The notes beneath the pieces were generated by a model. That model was not told where the DNA came from and searched no databases. It saw only the letters and a program-made list of their open reading frames with translations. A stretch of 64,000 nt of DNA, taken from positions 6,922,001 to 6,986,000 of the forward strand of contig NZ_WOXS01000002.1 of the NCBI RefSeq assembly GCF_009852415.1, given 5' to 3'. This DNA is from Streptomyces sp. Tu 3180. GTDB taxonomy: Bacteria; Actinomycetota; Actinomycetes; Streptomycetales; Streptomycetaceae. The position numbers and the translations under genes were made by a program. Of this stretch, positions 1 to 8,571 are shown one piece after another; the first letter of the stretch is position 1; every line of letters starts with the position of its first letter.

Positions 1-492
1 CGCCGCCAGGCGTCCACCCCGGACATCCCCCGCGCCGGGCGGTACTTCCCGCCCGAGGAGACGGCGCGCTGCACCTTCGGCGTCGTCCTGGACACCTCCG
101 GTTCCATGGACCGGGTCCTGCTCGGCAAGGCCCTCGGCGCCATCGCCTCCTACGCCGAGGCCCGCGACGTGCCGGCCGCCCGCGTGGTGTTCTGCGACGC
201 GGCGCCGCACGACGCCGGCTACCTGCCGGTCACCGGGATCGCCGTGGGGGCACCTCCCAGGCCTTTTGGGCTCTGGGGGAGCGTGCGGGTGCACGGCCGG
301 GGCGGCACCGTCCTGCAGCCCGGCGTCGACCTGCTGCAGCGCGCGGACGACTTCCCGCCCACCGCGCCGGTCCTCGTCATCACCGACGGCCGGTGCGACG
401 TGCTGCGGGTCCGGCGCGAGCACGCCTACCTCCTCCCGCGGGGCGCGCGGCTGCCGTTCACCGCGAGGGGGCCCGTCTTCCGGGTGAGTTGA
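1..492 (+). CDS. VWA-like domain protein, C-terminal part (5' end outside window)
   Basis: The reading frame is open from base 1, so the gene begins upstream of the window. The visible 163 residues carry the metal-ion-dependent adhesion motif DTSGSM (residues 32-37 of the visible part) and end with a typical VWA strand order (VLVITDGRCD). This matches the C-terminal VWA-like domain of the DUF2201 'putative metallopeptidase' family, which is usually encoded next to a MoxR-like AAA ATPase; neither that ATPase nor the catalytic domain can be seen here. Oddity: residues encoded at 244-282 (VGAPPRPFGLWGS) look like an in-frame insertion of a short palindromic repeat into the VWA domain. A 12-bp-arm hairpin follows the stop. 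Function in this organism is unknown. Confidence 0.75.
   Translation, partial: RRQASTPDIPRAGRYFPPEETARCTFGVVLDTSGSMDRVLLGKALGAIASYAEARDVPAARVVFCDAAPHDAGYLPVTGIAVGAPPRPFGLWGSVRVHGRGGTVLQPGVDLLQRADDFPPTAPVLVITDGRCDVLRVRREHAYLLPRGARLPFTARGPVFRVS
245..284. repeat. Short palindromic Streptomyces-type repeat inside a coding region
   Basis: The stretch begins TGGGGG, contains CACCTCCCAG and ends GGGGGAGCGT, so its ends can pair into a hairpin. A second element at 13701-13745 has the same TGGGGG start and GGGGGAGCGT end with a different centre. Elements of this shape are scattered through Streptomyces genomes. Here it adds 39 nt (13 codons, flanked by GTG triplets at 244 and 283) to the VWA gene without breaking the frame. 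Confidence 0.6.
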
Positions 493-514
493 GCCGTAGT
501 GTGATCGGATGGAG

Positions 515-542
515 CCGGGAGCCCGGTGGCCCGGGCTCCCGG
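515..542. terminator. Hairpin terminator after the VWA gene
   Basis: Perfect 12-bp arms (CCGGGAGCCCGG and its complement) around a 4-nt loop, 23 bp after the VWA stop codon and before the osmC-type gene. No U-tract follows, as is common in Streptomyces. Confidence 0.6.
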
Positions 543-590
543 ACCGAGCACAGCCGGACACAGGGCCGGACATTTTCGAAAGGATGCGTC

Positions 591-1019
591 ATGGCAGCCA
601 CGCGCTCCGCACACACCGTTTGGGAAGGCAACCTGTTCAAGGGCAGCGGGGTCGTCACCTTCGACTCCTCCGGCAGCATCGGCGAGCAGCCGGTCACCTG
701 GGCGTCGCGCGCCGAGGAGGCCAACGGGAAGACCAGCCCGGAGGAGCTGATCGCCGCCGCGCACTCCAGCTGCTTCTCGATGGCCCTCTCCAACGGCCTC
801 GACAAGGCCGGCACCCCGCCGACCCGTCTGACGACCTCCGCCGACGTCACCTTCGTGCCCGGTGAGGGCATCACCGGCATCCACCTCACCGTCGAGGGCG
901 CCGTGCCCGGCCTGGACGAGGCCGGCTTCGTCGCCGCCGCCGAGGACGCCAAGGTCAACTGCCCGGTCAGCCAGGCGCTGAAGGGCACGAACATCACCCT
1001 GACGGCGAAGCTCGCCTGA
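591..1019 (+). CDS. OsmC/Ohr family peroxiredoxin-like protein
   Basis: A 142-residue protein of the OsmC family, cytosolic thiol peroxidases that reduce organic hydroperoxides. Both family cysteines are present, in AHSSCFSMAL (near residue 65) and in VNCPVSQAL (near residue 125), and the N-terminal HTVWEGNLFKGSG strand matches OsmC rather than Ohr. The start is chosen at ATG 591 because GAAAGG lies at 578-583 with a 7-nt gap; the frame is open further upstream but lacks a ribosome site. It is a single-gene unit between two hairpin terminators. The peroxidatic role is inferred from the conserved cysteines. Confidence 0.9.
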   Translation: MAATRSAHTVWEGNLFKGSGVVTFDSSGSIGEQPVTWASRAEEANGKTSPEELIAAAHSSCFSMALSNGLDKAGTPPTRLTTSADVTFVPGEGITGIHLTVEGAVPGLDEAGFVAAAEDAKVNCPVSQALKGTNITLTAKLA

Positions 1020-1040
1020 CCCGCTCGCCGCGTCGAACCA

Positions 1041-1072
1041 CCGCGGGCCGCCCCGGCCGGGGCGGCCCGCGG
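1041..1072. terminator. Loop-less perfect palindrome, probable terminator
   Basis: A 32-bp perfect palindrome (two 16-bp arms beginning CCGCGGGCC, with no spacer) starting 21 bp after the osmC-type stop codon. It probably ends that transcript. Confidence 0.65.
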
Positions 1073-1099
1073 CACGTCCCCCTCCGGGAGCCGACCACC

Positions 1100-1870
1100 A
1101 TGACGCCACGCCCCGCCGTCTCCGCCCACCAGGGGGGCTCCGAACGCGCCGCCCCGGCCACCCGTGAGGCGTACGAGGACGCGCTCGCGTCCGGCGCCGA
1201 GTACGCCGAGTTCGACGTCCGGCGCACCGCGGACGGCGTCTTCGTCGTCCACCACGACGCCCGGGTGCGCCGCACCGGGCCCCTGCTGTCCACGCTCACC
1301 CACGCCGAACTGGACGAGCGCGCCGGCTATCCCGTGCCCGTCGTGGACGACGTCATGGCGCTGGTCGCCGGGAAGCTCGTCGGGCACCTGGACCTGAAGG
1401 AGACGGGCCACGAGAAGGAGCTGGTCGACCGCGCGACCGCCCTGCTCGGCGAGGACGGCTTCGTGGTCACCACGCTGGAGGACCGGTCCCTCGCGGCCGT
1501 CACCCGCGCCTTCCCCCGGGTGCGCACCGCGCTGTCCCTCGGCCGGGACGGCAAGGACGTCGGCCGCGGCCGGCTGGTGTCCACCCGGCTGAGCGAGCTG
1601 CTGCCGATGCGCCGCGTCCGCGCCTGCGGGGCCCACGGGGTCGCCGTGCACCAGCGCCTGGCCCGTGCCACGGTGCTGCGCGAGGCGGCCCGCAACGGGC
1701 TGTTCACCATGGTGTGGACGGTCAACGAGGACACGGCGCTGCGCGCGTTCCTCACCGACCCGCGGGTGGACGTGCTGGTCACCGACCGCCCGCGGCGCGC
1801 CGTGGAACTGCGCGCCGCCTCTTCCACCGCGCCCGTCCGCACCCGCCGCTTCCGCCGGCCGGCCGGTTGA
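1100..1870 (+). CDS. Glycerophosphodiester phosphodiesterase family protein
   Basis: A 256-residue TIM-barrel GDPD-family protein that would hydrolyse glycerophosphodiesters to glycerol 3-phosphate and an alcohol. The catalytic strand is clear: AEFDVRRTADGVFVVHHD (Glu, Asp and the HD pair), followed by LDLKE and, near the C-terminus, MVWTVNEDTALR and GVDVLVTDRP-like strands. The N-terminal motif normally written HRG reads HQG (AHQGGSE), so the usual arginine is replaced by glutamine. Activity is therefore likely but not certain. No signal peptide is seen, so it is predicted cytosolic. Start ATG 1100 has a CGGGAG box about 10 nt upstream. It is followed at 100 bp by dnaK, which has its own promoter region. 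Confidence 0.82.
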   Translation: MTPRPAVSAHQGGSERAAPATREAYEDALASGAEYAEFDVRRTADGVFVVHHDARVRRTGPLLSTLTHAELDERAGYPVPVVDDVMALVAGKLVGHLDLKETGHEKELVDRATALLGEDGFVVTTLEDRSLAAVTRAFPRVRTALSLGRDGKDVGRGRLVSTRLSELLPMRRVRACGAHGVAVHQRLARATVLREAARNGLFTMVWTVNEDTALRAFLTDPRVDVLVTDRPRRAVELRAASSTAPVRTRRFRRPAG

Positions 1871-1918
1871 CAAGGACCCACTCAAGCTATTGACAACGGG
1901 CCGCTCAAGTTTTGTGCT
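1867..1918 (+). promoter_or_regulatory. Putative heat-shock type promoter region of dnaK
   Basis: Two TTGACA hexamers occur at 1867-1872 and 1890-1895, and two copies of the HspR half-site CTCAAG (ACTCAAG at 1880-1886, GCTCAAG at 1903-1909) lie in direct orientation 23 bp apart. The known HspR site (HAIR) is CTTGAGT-N7-ACTCAAG, i.e. inverted, so this is only half-site similarity. A -10 17 bp after the second TTGACA would be TGTGCT, which is weak. Confidence 0.4.
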
Positions 1919-1964
1919 GGAAGTCCGGAGAGGTGCCCCGGCGGAACGGCGGAAGGGGACGGCG

Positions 1965-3839
<1,875 letters not shown>

Positions 3840-3871
3840 CCGCCCCGCACCGGGGCCCGGGCGCGGGGCGG
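3840..3871. terminator. Hairpin terminator between dnaK and the convergent methyltransferase
   Basis: Arms CCGCCCCGC (3840-3848) and its complement (3863-3871) around a 14-nt loop, starting directly after the dnaK stop codon. Further G/C-rich pairing continues to about 3900. It may serve both convergent genes. Confidence 0.5.
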
Positions 3872-3982
3872 CGCCCCCCGGCGCCCGGGCGGTGCGGCCG
3901 GGAGGTCGCTCCCCGGCCCCCGCGGGACGGCGGCCGGGGGAGCGGTCCGTCCCCCCGGGGCGGCCCGGGGAGGGGCGCCGGG

Positions 3983-4798
3983 TCACGGCTTGCGGGCGAC
4001 GCCCGCGTAGACCGGCACGATGCCCTCCGCCTGGGCCGCCACGTCCTCCGCCCCCGGACGCCACCCGTGCACCGGGATCACCCCCGGTCCCAGCAGCTCC
4101 AGCCCGTCGAAGAAACGGGAGAACGCGGCCAGCGGGCGCGGGTGGAAGGGCGTGCCGCCGCGCCGGAAGAGGTTCGCCGCCTGCCCGACGGCCGCCGGGT
4201 TCAGGTCCGGGGTGACCTGGGACAGGATCAGGTGGCTGCCCGGCGCGAGGGCGGCGACGTACCGCTCCAGCAGGCCGTACACGTTGTCGCCGTCGGGGTC
4301 GTCGTCCAGGTAGTGGGTCAGCGCGACCAGCGACAGCGCCACCGGCCGGTCCAGGTCCAGCGACTCGCCGGCCCGGCGCAGCAGCGTGTCCACGTCCCGC
4401 ACGTCGGCGTGCACGTACTCCGTGGAGCCCTCGACGGTGCCGTGCAGCAGCGCCTCGGCGTGCCGCAGCACGATCGGGTCGTTGTCCGCGTACACCACGC
4501 GCGCCTCGGGCGCGACGCCCTGCGCCACCTGGTGCAGATTGGGCTCCGTGGGGATGCCCGTGCCGATGTCCAGGAACTGGCGGATCCCGGCCTCGGCGAC
4601 GGTGCGCACGGCCCGGTGCATGAACCGGCGGTTGGCGCGCGCCCCGCGCACCGCCGTGTCGTCCGCCGCGAGGATCTTCCGCGCCAGCTCCTCGTCCACC
4701 GGGTAGTTGTCCTTGCCGCCGAGCCACCAGTCGTAGACGCGGGCCGGGTGCGGGCGGCTGGTGTCGACGGGGGCGTGCGCGGCGTCGGATCCGGTCAT
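3983..4798 (-). CDS. SAM-dependent methyltransferase, SAV2177/DUF574 type
   Basis: A 271-residue protein of the actinobacterial 'S-adenosyl methyltransferase' family. It has the family N-terminus HPARVYDWWLGGKDNYPVDEELA and the SAM motif FLDIGTGIPT with the acidic YADNDP strand. The substrate of this family is unknown. ATG 4798 has GAGGAGAAG upstream. The gene lies 165 bp downstream of, and on the same strand as, the XRE/DUF5753 regulator at 4964-5827, a pairing that is frequent in Streptomyces, so the regulator may control it or both may act together. Confidence 0.88.
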   Translation of the reverse strand: MTGSDAAHAPVDTSRPHPARVYDWWLGGKDNYPVDEELARKILAADDTAVRGARANRRFMHRAVRTVAEAGIRQFLDIGTGIPTEPNLHQVAQGVAPEARVVYADNDPIVLRHAEALLHGTVEGSTEYVHADVRDVDTLLRRAGESLDLDRPVALSLVALTHYLDDDPDGDNVYGLLERYVAALAPGSHLILSQVTPDLNPAAVGQAANLFRRGGTPFHPRPLAAFSRFFDGLELLGPGVIPVHGWRPGAEDVAAQAEGIVPVYAGVARKP

Positions 4799-4825
4799 GC
4801 GCTGTCTTCTCCTCGTGGGTGCGAA

Positions 4826-4855
4826 GGCTCGCTGTACTCGGGCTCGCTGTACTCG
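4826..4855. repeat. Two tandem copies of a 15-bp unit
   Basis: GGCTCGCTGTACTCG is repeated exactly at 4826-4840 and 4841-4855, in the spacer between the XRE regulator and the methyltransferase. A related GGCCCGCCGTACCCGG stretch follows at about 4866. No function is evident. Confidence 0.6.
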
Positions 4856-4963
4856 CGTGGTGCGAAGGCCCGCCGTACCCGGCGCGGGACGTGCGGTGCC
4901 GTACCGAAGACGCCGCACCCGGCGCACGGGTTGCTCCGTGCGGCCGCCGCGGGACCCGCTCGC

Positions 4964-5827
4964 TCAGTACCTCTCCCGCCACTCCCGCAGCAGCTTCTCC
5001 GTGCGCTGGGTCGAGGCGGCCCGCGCCGTCATGTGGTCCAGGACCTCCAGGTGCACCGAGACCTCCTTGCGGGAGTCCAGGTACAGCGCGCCCGTCAGGT
5101 ACTCGGTGAACACCATGTCCGGCAGCTCCGGCTCGGCGAACCGGAACAGCGAGAACGGCGCGTACGTCCCCGGATGCGGACCGTCGGCGAACTCGGCGAC
5201 CTGGAGCGTGATCCGGTCCCGGGCGGACCACTCCAGGAGCTTGTCGAGCTGGTCGCGCATCACCCGGCCGTCGACGCTCACCGGGCGCCGCAGCACCGTC
5301 TCCTCCATGATCACCCAGAGGTGGGGCGGGTCCCGGCGCTCCAGGAGCCGCTGGCGCTCCATGCGCAGCGACACGTGCCGCTCGACCGCCGCGGGCCCGG
5401 CGGTCCCGATCGTCCCGGCCTCCAGGACGGCCCGCGCGTACTCCTCGGTCTGCAGCAGCCCCGGCACGAAGTGCGGCTCGTAGGACCGGATGATCCGGGC
5501 GGCCCCCTCCAGACTCACGTACAGGCTGAACCACTCCGGCAGCACGTCGTGGTACCGCTGCCACCAGCCCGGCCGGTTCGCCTCCTCCACGAGCTCCACG
5601 AACGCCGCCGCCTCGCTTCCGGGCACCCCGTACGCGGTCAGCAGGATCTGGACGTACGGGATCTTCAGCGCGACCTCGGCGGTCTCCATCCGCCGGACGG
5701 TCGCGGGCGCCACCCGCAGGATCCGGGCGGCCTCCTCACGCCCGAGGCCCGCCGCCTCCCGCAGCTCCTGCAACCGCCTTCCCAGCACCACCTGGCCCAC
5801 CGTGGGTGCGGCCCGCCGCTCACTCAC
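4964..5827 (-). CDS. XRE helix-turn-helix regulator with DUF5753 domain
   Basis: A 287-residue DNA-binding regulator. An XRE-type helix-turn-helix occupies about residues 12-68 (VGQVVLGRRLQELREAAGLGREEAARILRVAPATVRRMETAE). The rest is the DUF5753 ligand- or partner-binding region with the characteristic IRSYEPHFVPGLLQTEEYARAV and LQVAEFADGPHPGTYAPFSLFRF. GTG 5827 has GGGGAGG about 8 nt upstream. DUF5753 regulators in Streptomyces are often followed by a small DUF397 protein; none is visible here. A TGTT-GCGG-AACA inverted repeat 65 bp upstream is a candidate operator. Confidence 0.9.
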   Translation of the reverse strand: MSERRAAPTVGQVVLGRRLQELREAAGLGREEAARILRVAPATVRRMETAEVALKIPYVQILLTAYGVPGSEAAAFVELVEEANRPGWWQRYHDVLPEWFSLYVSLEGAARIIRSYEPHFVPGLLQTEEYARAVLEAGTIGTAGPAAVERHVSLRMERQRLLERRDPPHLWVIMEETVLRRPVSVDGRVMRDQLDKLLEWSARDRITLQVAEFADGPHPGTYAPFSLFRFAEPELPDMVFTEYLTGALYLDSRKEVSVHLEVLDHMTARAASTQRTEKLLREWRERY

Positions 5828-5891
5828 GCCACGCCTCCCCAACGCGCCCAAGCCTGCGATCAGTCTGTCATGTTCCTCCCACACTCTCACG

Positions 5892-5903
5892 TGTTGCGGA
5901 ACA
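5892..5903. promoter_or_regulatory. Candidate operator TGTTGCGGAACA
   Basis: Inverted repeat TGTT/AACA around GCGG, 65 bp upstream of the XRE/DUF5753 gene and in an unusually A/T-rich stretch for this window. Possible autoregulatory site; inference only. Confidence 0.35.
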
Positions 5904-6076
5904 ATCACTTCCTCCTCCCGTCCCCGCCCGCCCGGTCCCTGCGGCATTACCCCGTGGGTAATCGACCGGGCCCCGTCCCCCGGGCGATCGTGGGGGCACC
6001 GGGTTCCGGGCCGGCGCACTCCGGCCCGGAACCCGCACCCAGCCACCGCACCCGATCCGCCGGAGGATGATGCGTC

Positions 6077-6502
6077 ATGTCCGCGACCCAGCTCACCGCG
6101 CTCGCCCGGACCACGGAGCCGCAAGCCGCGCTGCGCCGCTTCCTGGCCCTCGACGCCGCGGTGACCGGCGCCAACGCGCTCGCCTACCTCGCCCTCTCCG
6201 GCCCGCTCGGACGCTTCCTGGGCGCCGGCTCCGGCCTGCTCCTCGGGCTCGGCGCGTTCCTCGCGGTCTACGCGGCCGCCGTGGGCCTGGTGGCCGCCCG
6301 GCCGCACCCGCCGGCCCTCGGCGTGCGGATCGTCGTCGAGGCCAACCTCGCCTGGACGGCGGTGAGTCTGGCCGCCCTCGCGCTCTGGCTCACCCCGACC
6401 ACGGCGGGCGCGGTCTGGACGGTCCTGCAGGCCCTGACCGTGGCCGGCTTCGCCCTGCTCCAGCACATGGCGCTGAGGGCACGTCAGCTCAGCCAGGACT
6501 GA
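6077..6502 (+). CDS. Four-helix integral membrane protein
   Basis: A 141-residue membrane protein with four hydrophobic segments: about residues 22-45 (LDAAVTGANALAYLALSGPLG), 50-73 (GSGLLLGLGAFLAVYAAAVGLVAA), 83-107 (VEANLAWTAVSLAALALWL) and 110-131 (AVWTVLQALTVAGFALLQHM). No catalytic motif is visible and the function is unknown. ATG 6077 follows GGAGG (6062-6066). Its 3' end overlaps the convergent regulator gene by 19 bp, so transcription of one could interfere with the other. Confidence 0.75.
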   Translation: MSATQLTALARTTEPQAALRRFLALDAAVTGANALAYLALSGPLGRFLGAGSGLLLGLGAFLAVYAAAVGLVAARPHPPALGVRIVVEANLAWTAVSLAALALWLTPTTAGAVWTVLQALTVAGFALLQHMALRARQLSQD

Positions 6503-7305
6503 AGGTACTTGGCCGTCGCCGGGTCCGCCGGGAGGAGCGTCTCCACGGCCAGCTCGGCGACGGTCACGTCCATGGGCGTGTTGAACGTGGAGATCGACGA
6601 CACGAACGACAGCGTCCGCCCCCCGTGCTCGATCAGCATCGGCAGCGCGAAGTACGCCACCGGCTCCGCCGGTTCCTCCCCGGCCCCCTCGCCGGTGTCC
6701 GGCACCGGGAACGCCGCCACCTCCTCGTACAGCGCCCGCAGCGGCTCGGAGCGGTGCAGCGCGATCTGCCGCCGCATCTGCTCCAGCAGATGCCCGCGCC
6801 ACTCCCGCAGGTTCAGGATGCGCGGCGCCAGCCCCTGCGGGTGCAGCGTGAGCCGCACCGCGTTCAGCGGCGGCTCCAGCAGCGACTCGGGCACCCCGTC
6901 GAACAGCATCATGACGCCCCGGTTGGCCGCCACGACGTCGTACATCGCGTCGACCACCAGCGCCGGATACGGCTCGAACCCCCCGATCAGCCGCTCGATG
7001 CCGTCCCGCAGCACCTCCAGCGCCGGGTCGTCCAGCGGGGTCTGCGGGAACCGGGGCGCGTAACCCGCCGCCAGCAGCAGCGCGTTGCGCTCCCGCACCG
7101 GGACCTCCAGGTGCTCGGCCAGCCGCAGCACCATCTCCTCGCTGGGCCGGGAACGGCCGGTCTCGATGAAGCTGATGTGCCGGGCGGAGGAGTCGGCGCG
7201 CAGGGCCAGCTCCAGCTGGCTGATCCGCCGTTGCTCCCGCCAGGCCCGCAGCAGCGGGCCCACCCCTTCGGTGACGGGGGCGGTACCGGACGGTGCAGTG
7301 GTCAT
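6484..7305 (-). CDS. XRE regulator with MmyB-like ligand-binding domain
   Basis: A 273-residue regulator. The helix-turn-helix (about residues 15-70) contains LLRAWREQRRISQLELALRADSSARHISFIETGRSRPS. The C-terminal part (about 105-270) is the MmyB-like PAS-fold domain, with YPALVVDAMYDVVAANRGVMMLF, which in known members binds a small, often fatty ligand. ATG 7305. It is divergent from the phhB-like gene (143 bp apart) and convergent with the membrane protein at 6077. Regulators of this type commonly control an adjacent oxidoreductase or transporter gene; which neighbour it controls here is not shown by the sequence. Confidence 0.9.
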   Translation of the reverse strand: MTTAPSGTAPVTEGVGPLLRAWREQRRISQLELALRADSSARHISFIETGRSRPSEEMVLRLAEHLEVPVRERNALLLAAGYAPRFPQTPLDDPALEVLRDGIERLIGGFEPYPALVVDAMYDVVAANRGVMMLFDGVPESLLEPPLNAVRLTLHPQGLAPRILNLREWRGHLLEQMRRQIALHRSEPLRALYEEVAAFPVPDTGEGAGEEPAEPVAYFALPMLIEHGGRTLSFVSSISTFNTPMDVTVAELAVETLLPADPATAKYLQSWLS

Positions 7306-7447
7306 ACCGGGACCGTAGTCGAGAAACGGCCGTCCCGGGGAGCCGCACGCTCCTGACCAGGTGTCCGGCGCCCTTCTGTGGCAGCCTGGGAGGCGAGCCC
7401 CCGTGCGGGAGCGACGAGGGGACCGGACCGGTGAAGGAGTGCGCCCC

Positions 7448-7753
7448 ATGCCCGTCGAACCGCTGTCGCAGAAGGAGATCGAGGACCGGCTGGCCGAACT
7501 GCCGGGCTGGTCGCTCGACGGGGACCGCCTCACCCGCTCCTACCGGCTGGGGTCGCACTCCGCGGCGACGGCGATGGTCGTCCACATCGCCCAGGTGCAG
7601 GAGGAGCTCGACCACCACTCCGACCTCACCCTCGGCTACGACACCGTGTCGCTGTCCGTGAACACCCACAGCGCGGGCGGCGCCGTCACCGAGAAGGACG
7701 TCGAACTCGCCCGCAGGGTGGAGGACCTCGCCCCCGGACACGGGGCACACTGA
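7448..7753 (+). CDS. 4a-hydroxytetrahydrobiopterin dehydratase (pterin carbinolamine dehydratase)
   Basis: A 101-residue cytosolic enzyme that dehydrates 4a-hydroxytetrahydropterin, recycling the pterin cofactor of aromatic amino acid hydroxylases. The active-site block HHSDLTLGYDTVSLSVNTHSAGGAVTEKD carries the paired histidines and the TH-GG motif of the family. ATG 7448 has GAAGGAG at 7433-7439. The methyltransferase gene follows after 5 bp, so the two are probably co-transcribed. No pterin-dependent hydroxylase is encoded nearby. Confidence 0.92.
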   Translation: MPVEPLSQKEIEDRLAELPGWSLDGDRLTRSYRLGSHSAATAMVVHIAQVQEELDHHSDLTLGYDTVSLSVNTHSAGGAVTEKDVELARRVEDLAPGHGAH

Positions 7754-7758
7754 GGCGC

Positions 7759-8502
7759 GTGCTGGACTACGACAAGGAAGCGGCGGACTACGACGCCCTG
7801 CGCGGCGGTGAGCCACGCGCCGCCGCGGCCGCGGCGGCCGTGCTGGGCCTGATACCGGAGCAGGCGCGGGACCTGCTGGACGTGGCCTGCGGCACCGGCA
7901 TCGTGACCCGGCGGTTCGCCGCCGCCCGCGACGGCCTGCGGGTGACCGGCGCCGACCTCGCCCCGTCGATGACCCGCAGGGCCGCCGCCCGCCTGCCCGG
8001 CGCCGTGGTCCGCGCCGACATCCGCCGGCTGCCGTTCGCCGACGCCCGGTTCGACGCCGTGGTCAGCGTGTGGCTGCTGCACCTCCTGCCCGGCCCCGAG
8101 GACGTGCGGGCCGCCGTCGGCGAGTGCGCCCGCGTCCTGCGGCCCGGCGGGGTCTACGTCACCACCGTCGACAAGGGCGCCTCCCACAACGTCGGCAGCG
8201 ACATCGACGCCGTCCTCGCCGCCCGCCCGCACAGCCCGGTGCCCGACGCCGCCGCCGACGTCGAGGCCCGTGCCGCCGAGCACGGCCTGCTCCCGGCCGG
8301 GCGGGCCCGCTTCCGGGGGCACGGGCAGGGCCGCAGCCCCCGCCGCACCATCGCCGACCTGCGCCGCGGCTGGTTCGTCACCCTGCCCCCCGGCGAACCG
8401 ATCGCCGAGCGCTTCGCCACCCGGCTGGCCGGGCTCCCCGACCAGGACCGGCCGCGCCCCGACCCGGTGTTCACCCTCAGGGCCTTCCGGAAGCCGCTGT
8501 AG
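7759..8502 (+). CDS. Class I SAM-dependent methyltransferase
   Basis: A 247-residue methyltransferase of the UbiE/type-11 group. SAM motif I is LLDVACGTGIVTRRFA (about residues 38-53), motif II is VTGADLAPSM, and the later motifs are ADIRRLPFADARFDAVVSVWLLHLL and RVLRPGGVYVTTV. The substrate cannot be deduced. GTG 7759 sits 5 bp after the pterin dehydratase stop codon, so translation is probably coupled. Confidence 0.87.
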   Translation: MLDYDKEAADYDALRGGEPRAAAAAAAVLGLIPEQARDLLDVACGTGIVTRRFAAARDGLRVTGADLAPSMTRRAAARLPGAVVRADIRRLPFADARFDAVVSVWLLHLLPGPEDVRAAVGECARVLRPGGVYVTTVDKGASHNVGSDIDAVLAARPHSPVPDAAADVEARAAEHGLLPAGRARFRGHGQGRSPRRTIADLRRGWFVTLPPGEPIAERFATRLAGLPDQDRPRPDPVFTLRAFRKPL

Positions 8503-8571
8503 CGGCAACCCGGAGCGCGCCGGCGGCGACCGAGAGGCGGAACCCATTCGTCCTCCCAGGAGGTCCGCCCC

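Noticed and set aside
4826..4855. Beginning of a CRISPR-like or microsatellite array
   Set aside because: Only two exact 15-bp tandem copies are present, with no spacers and no further units.
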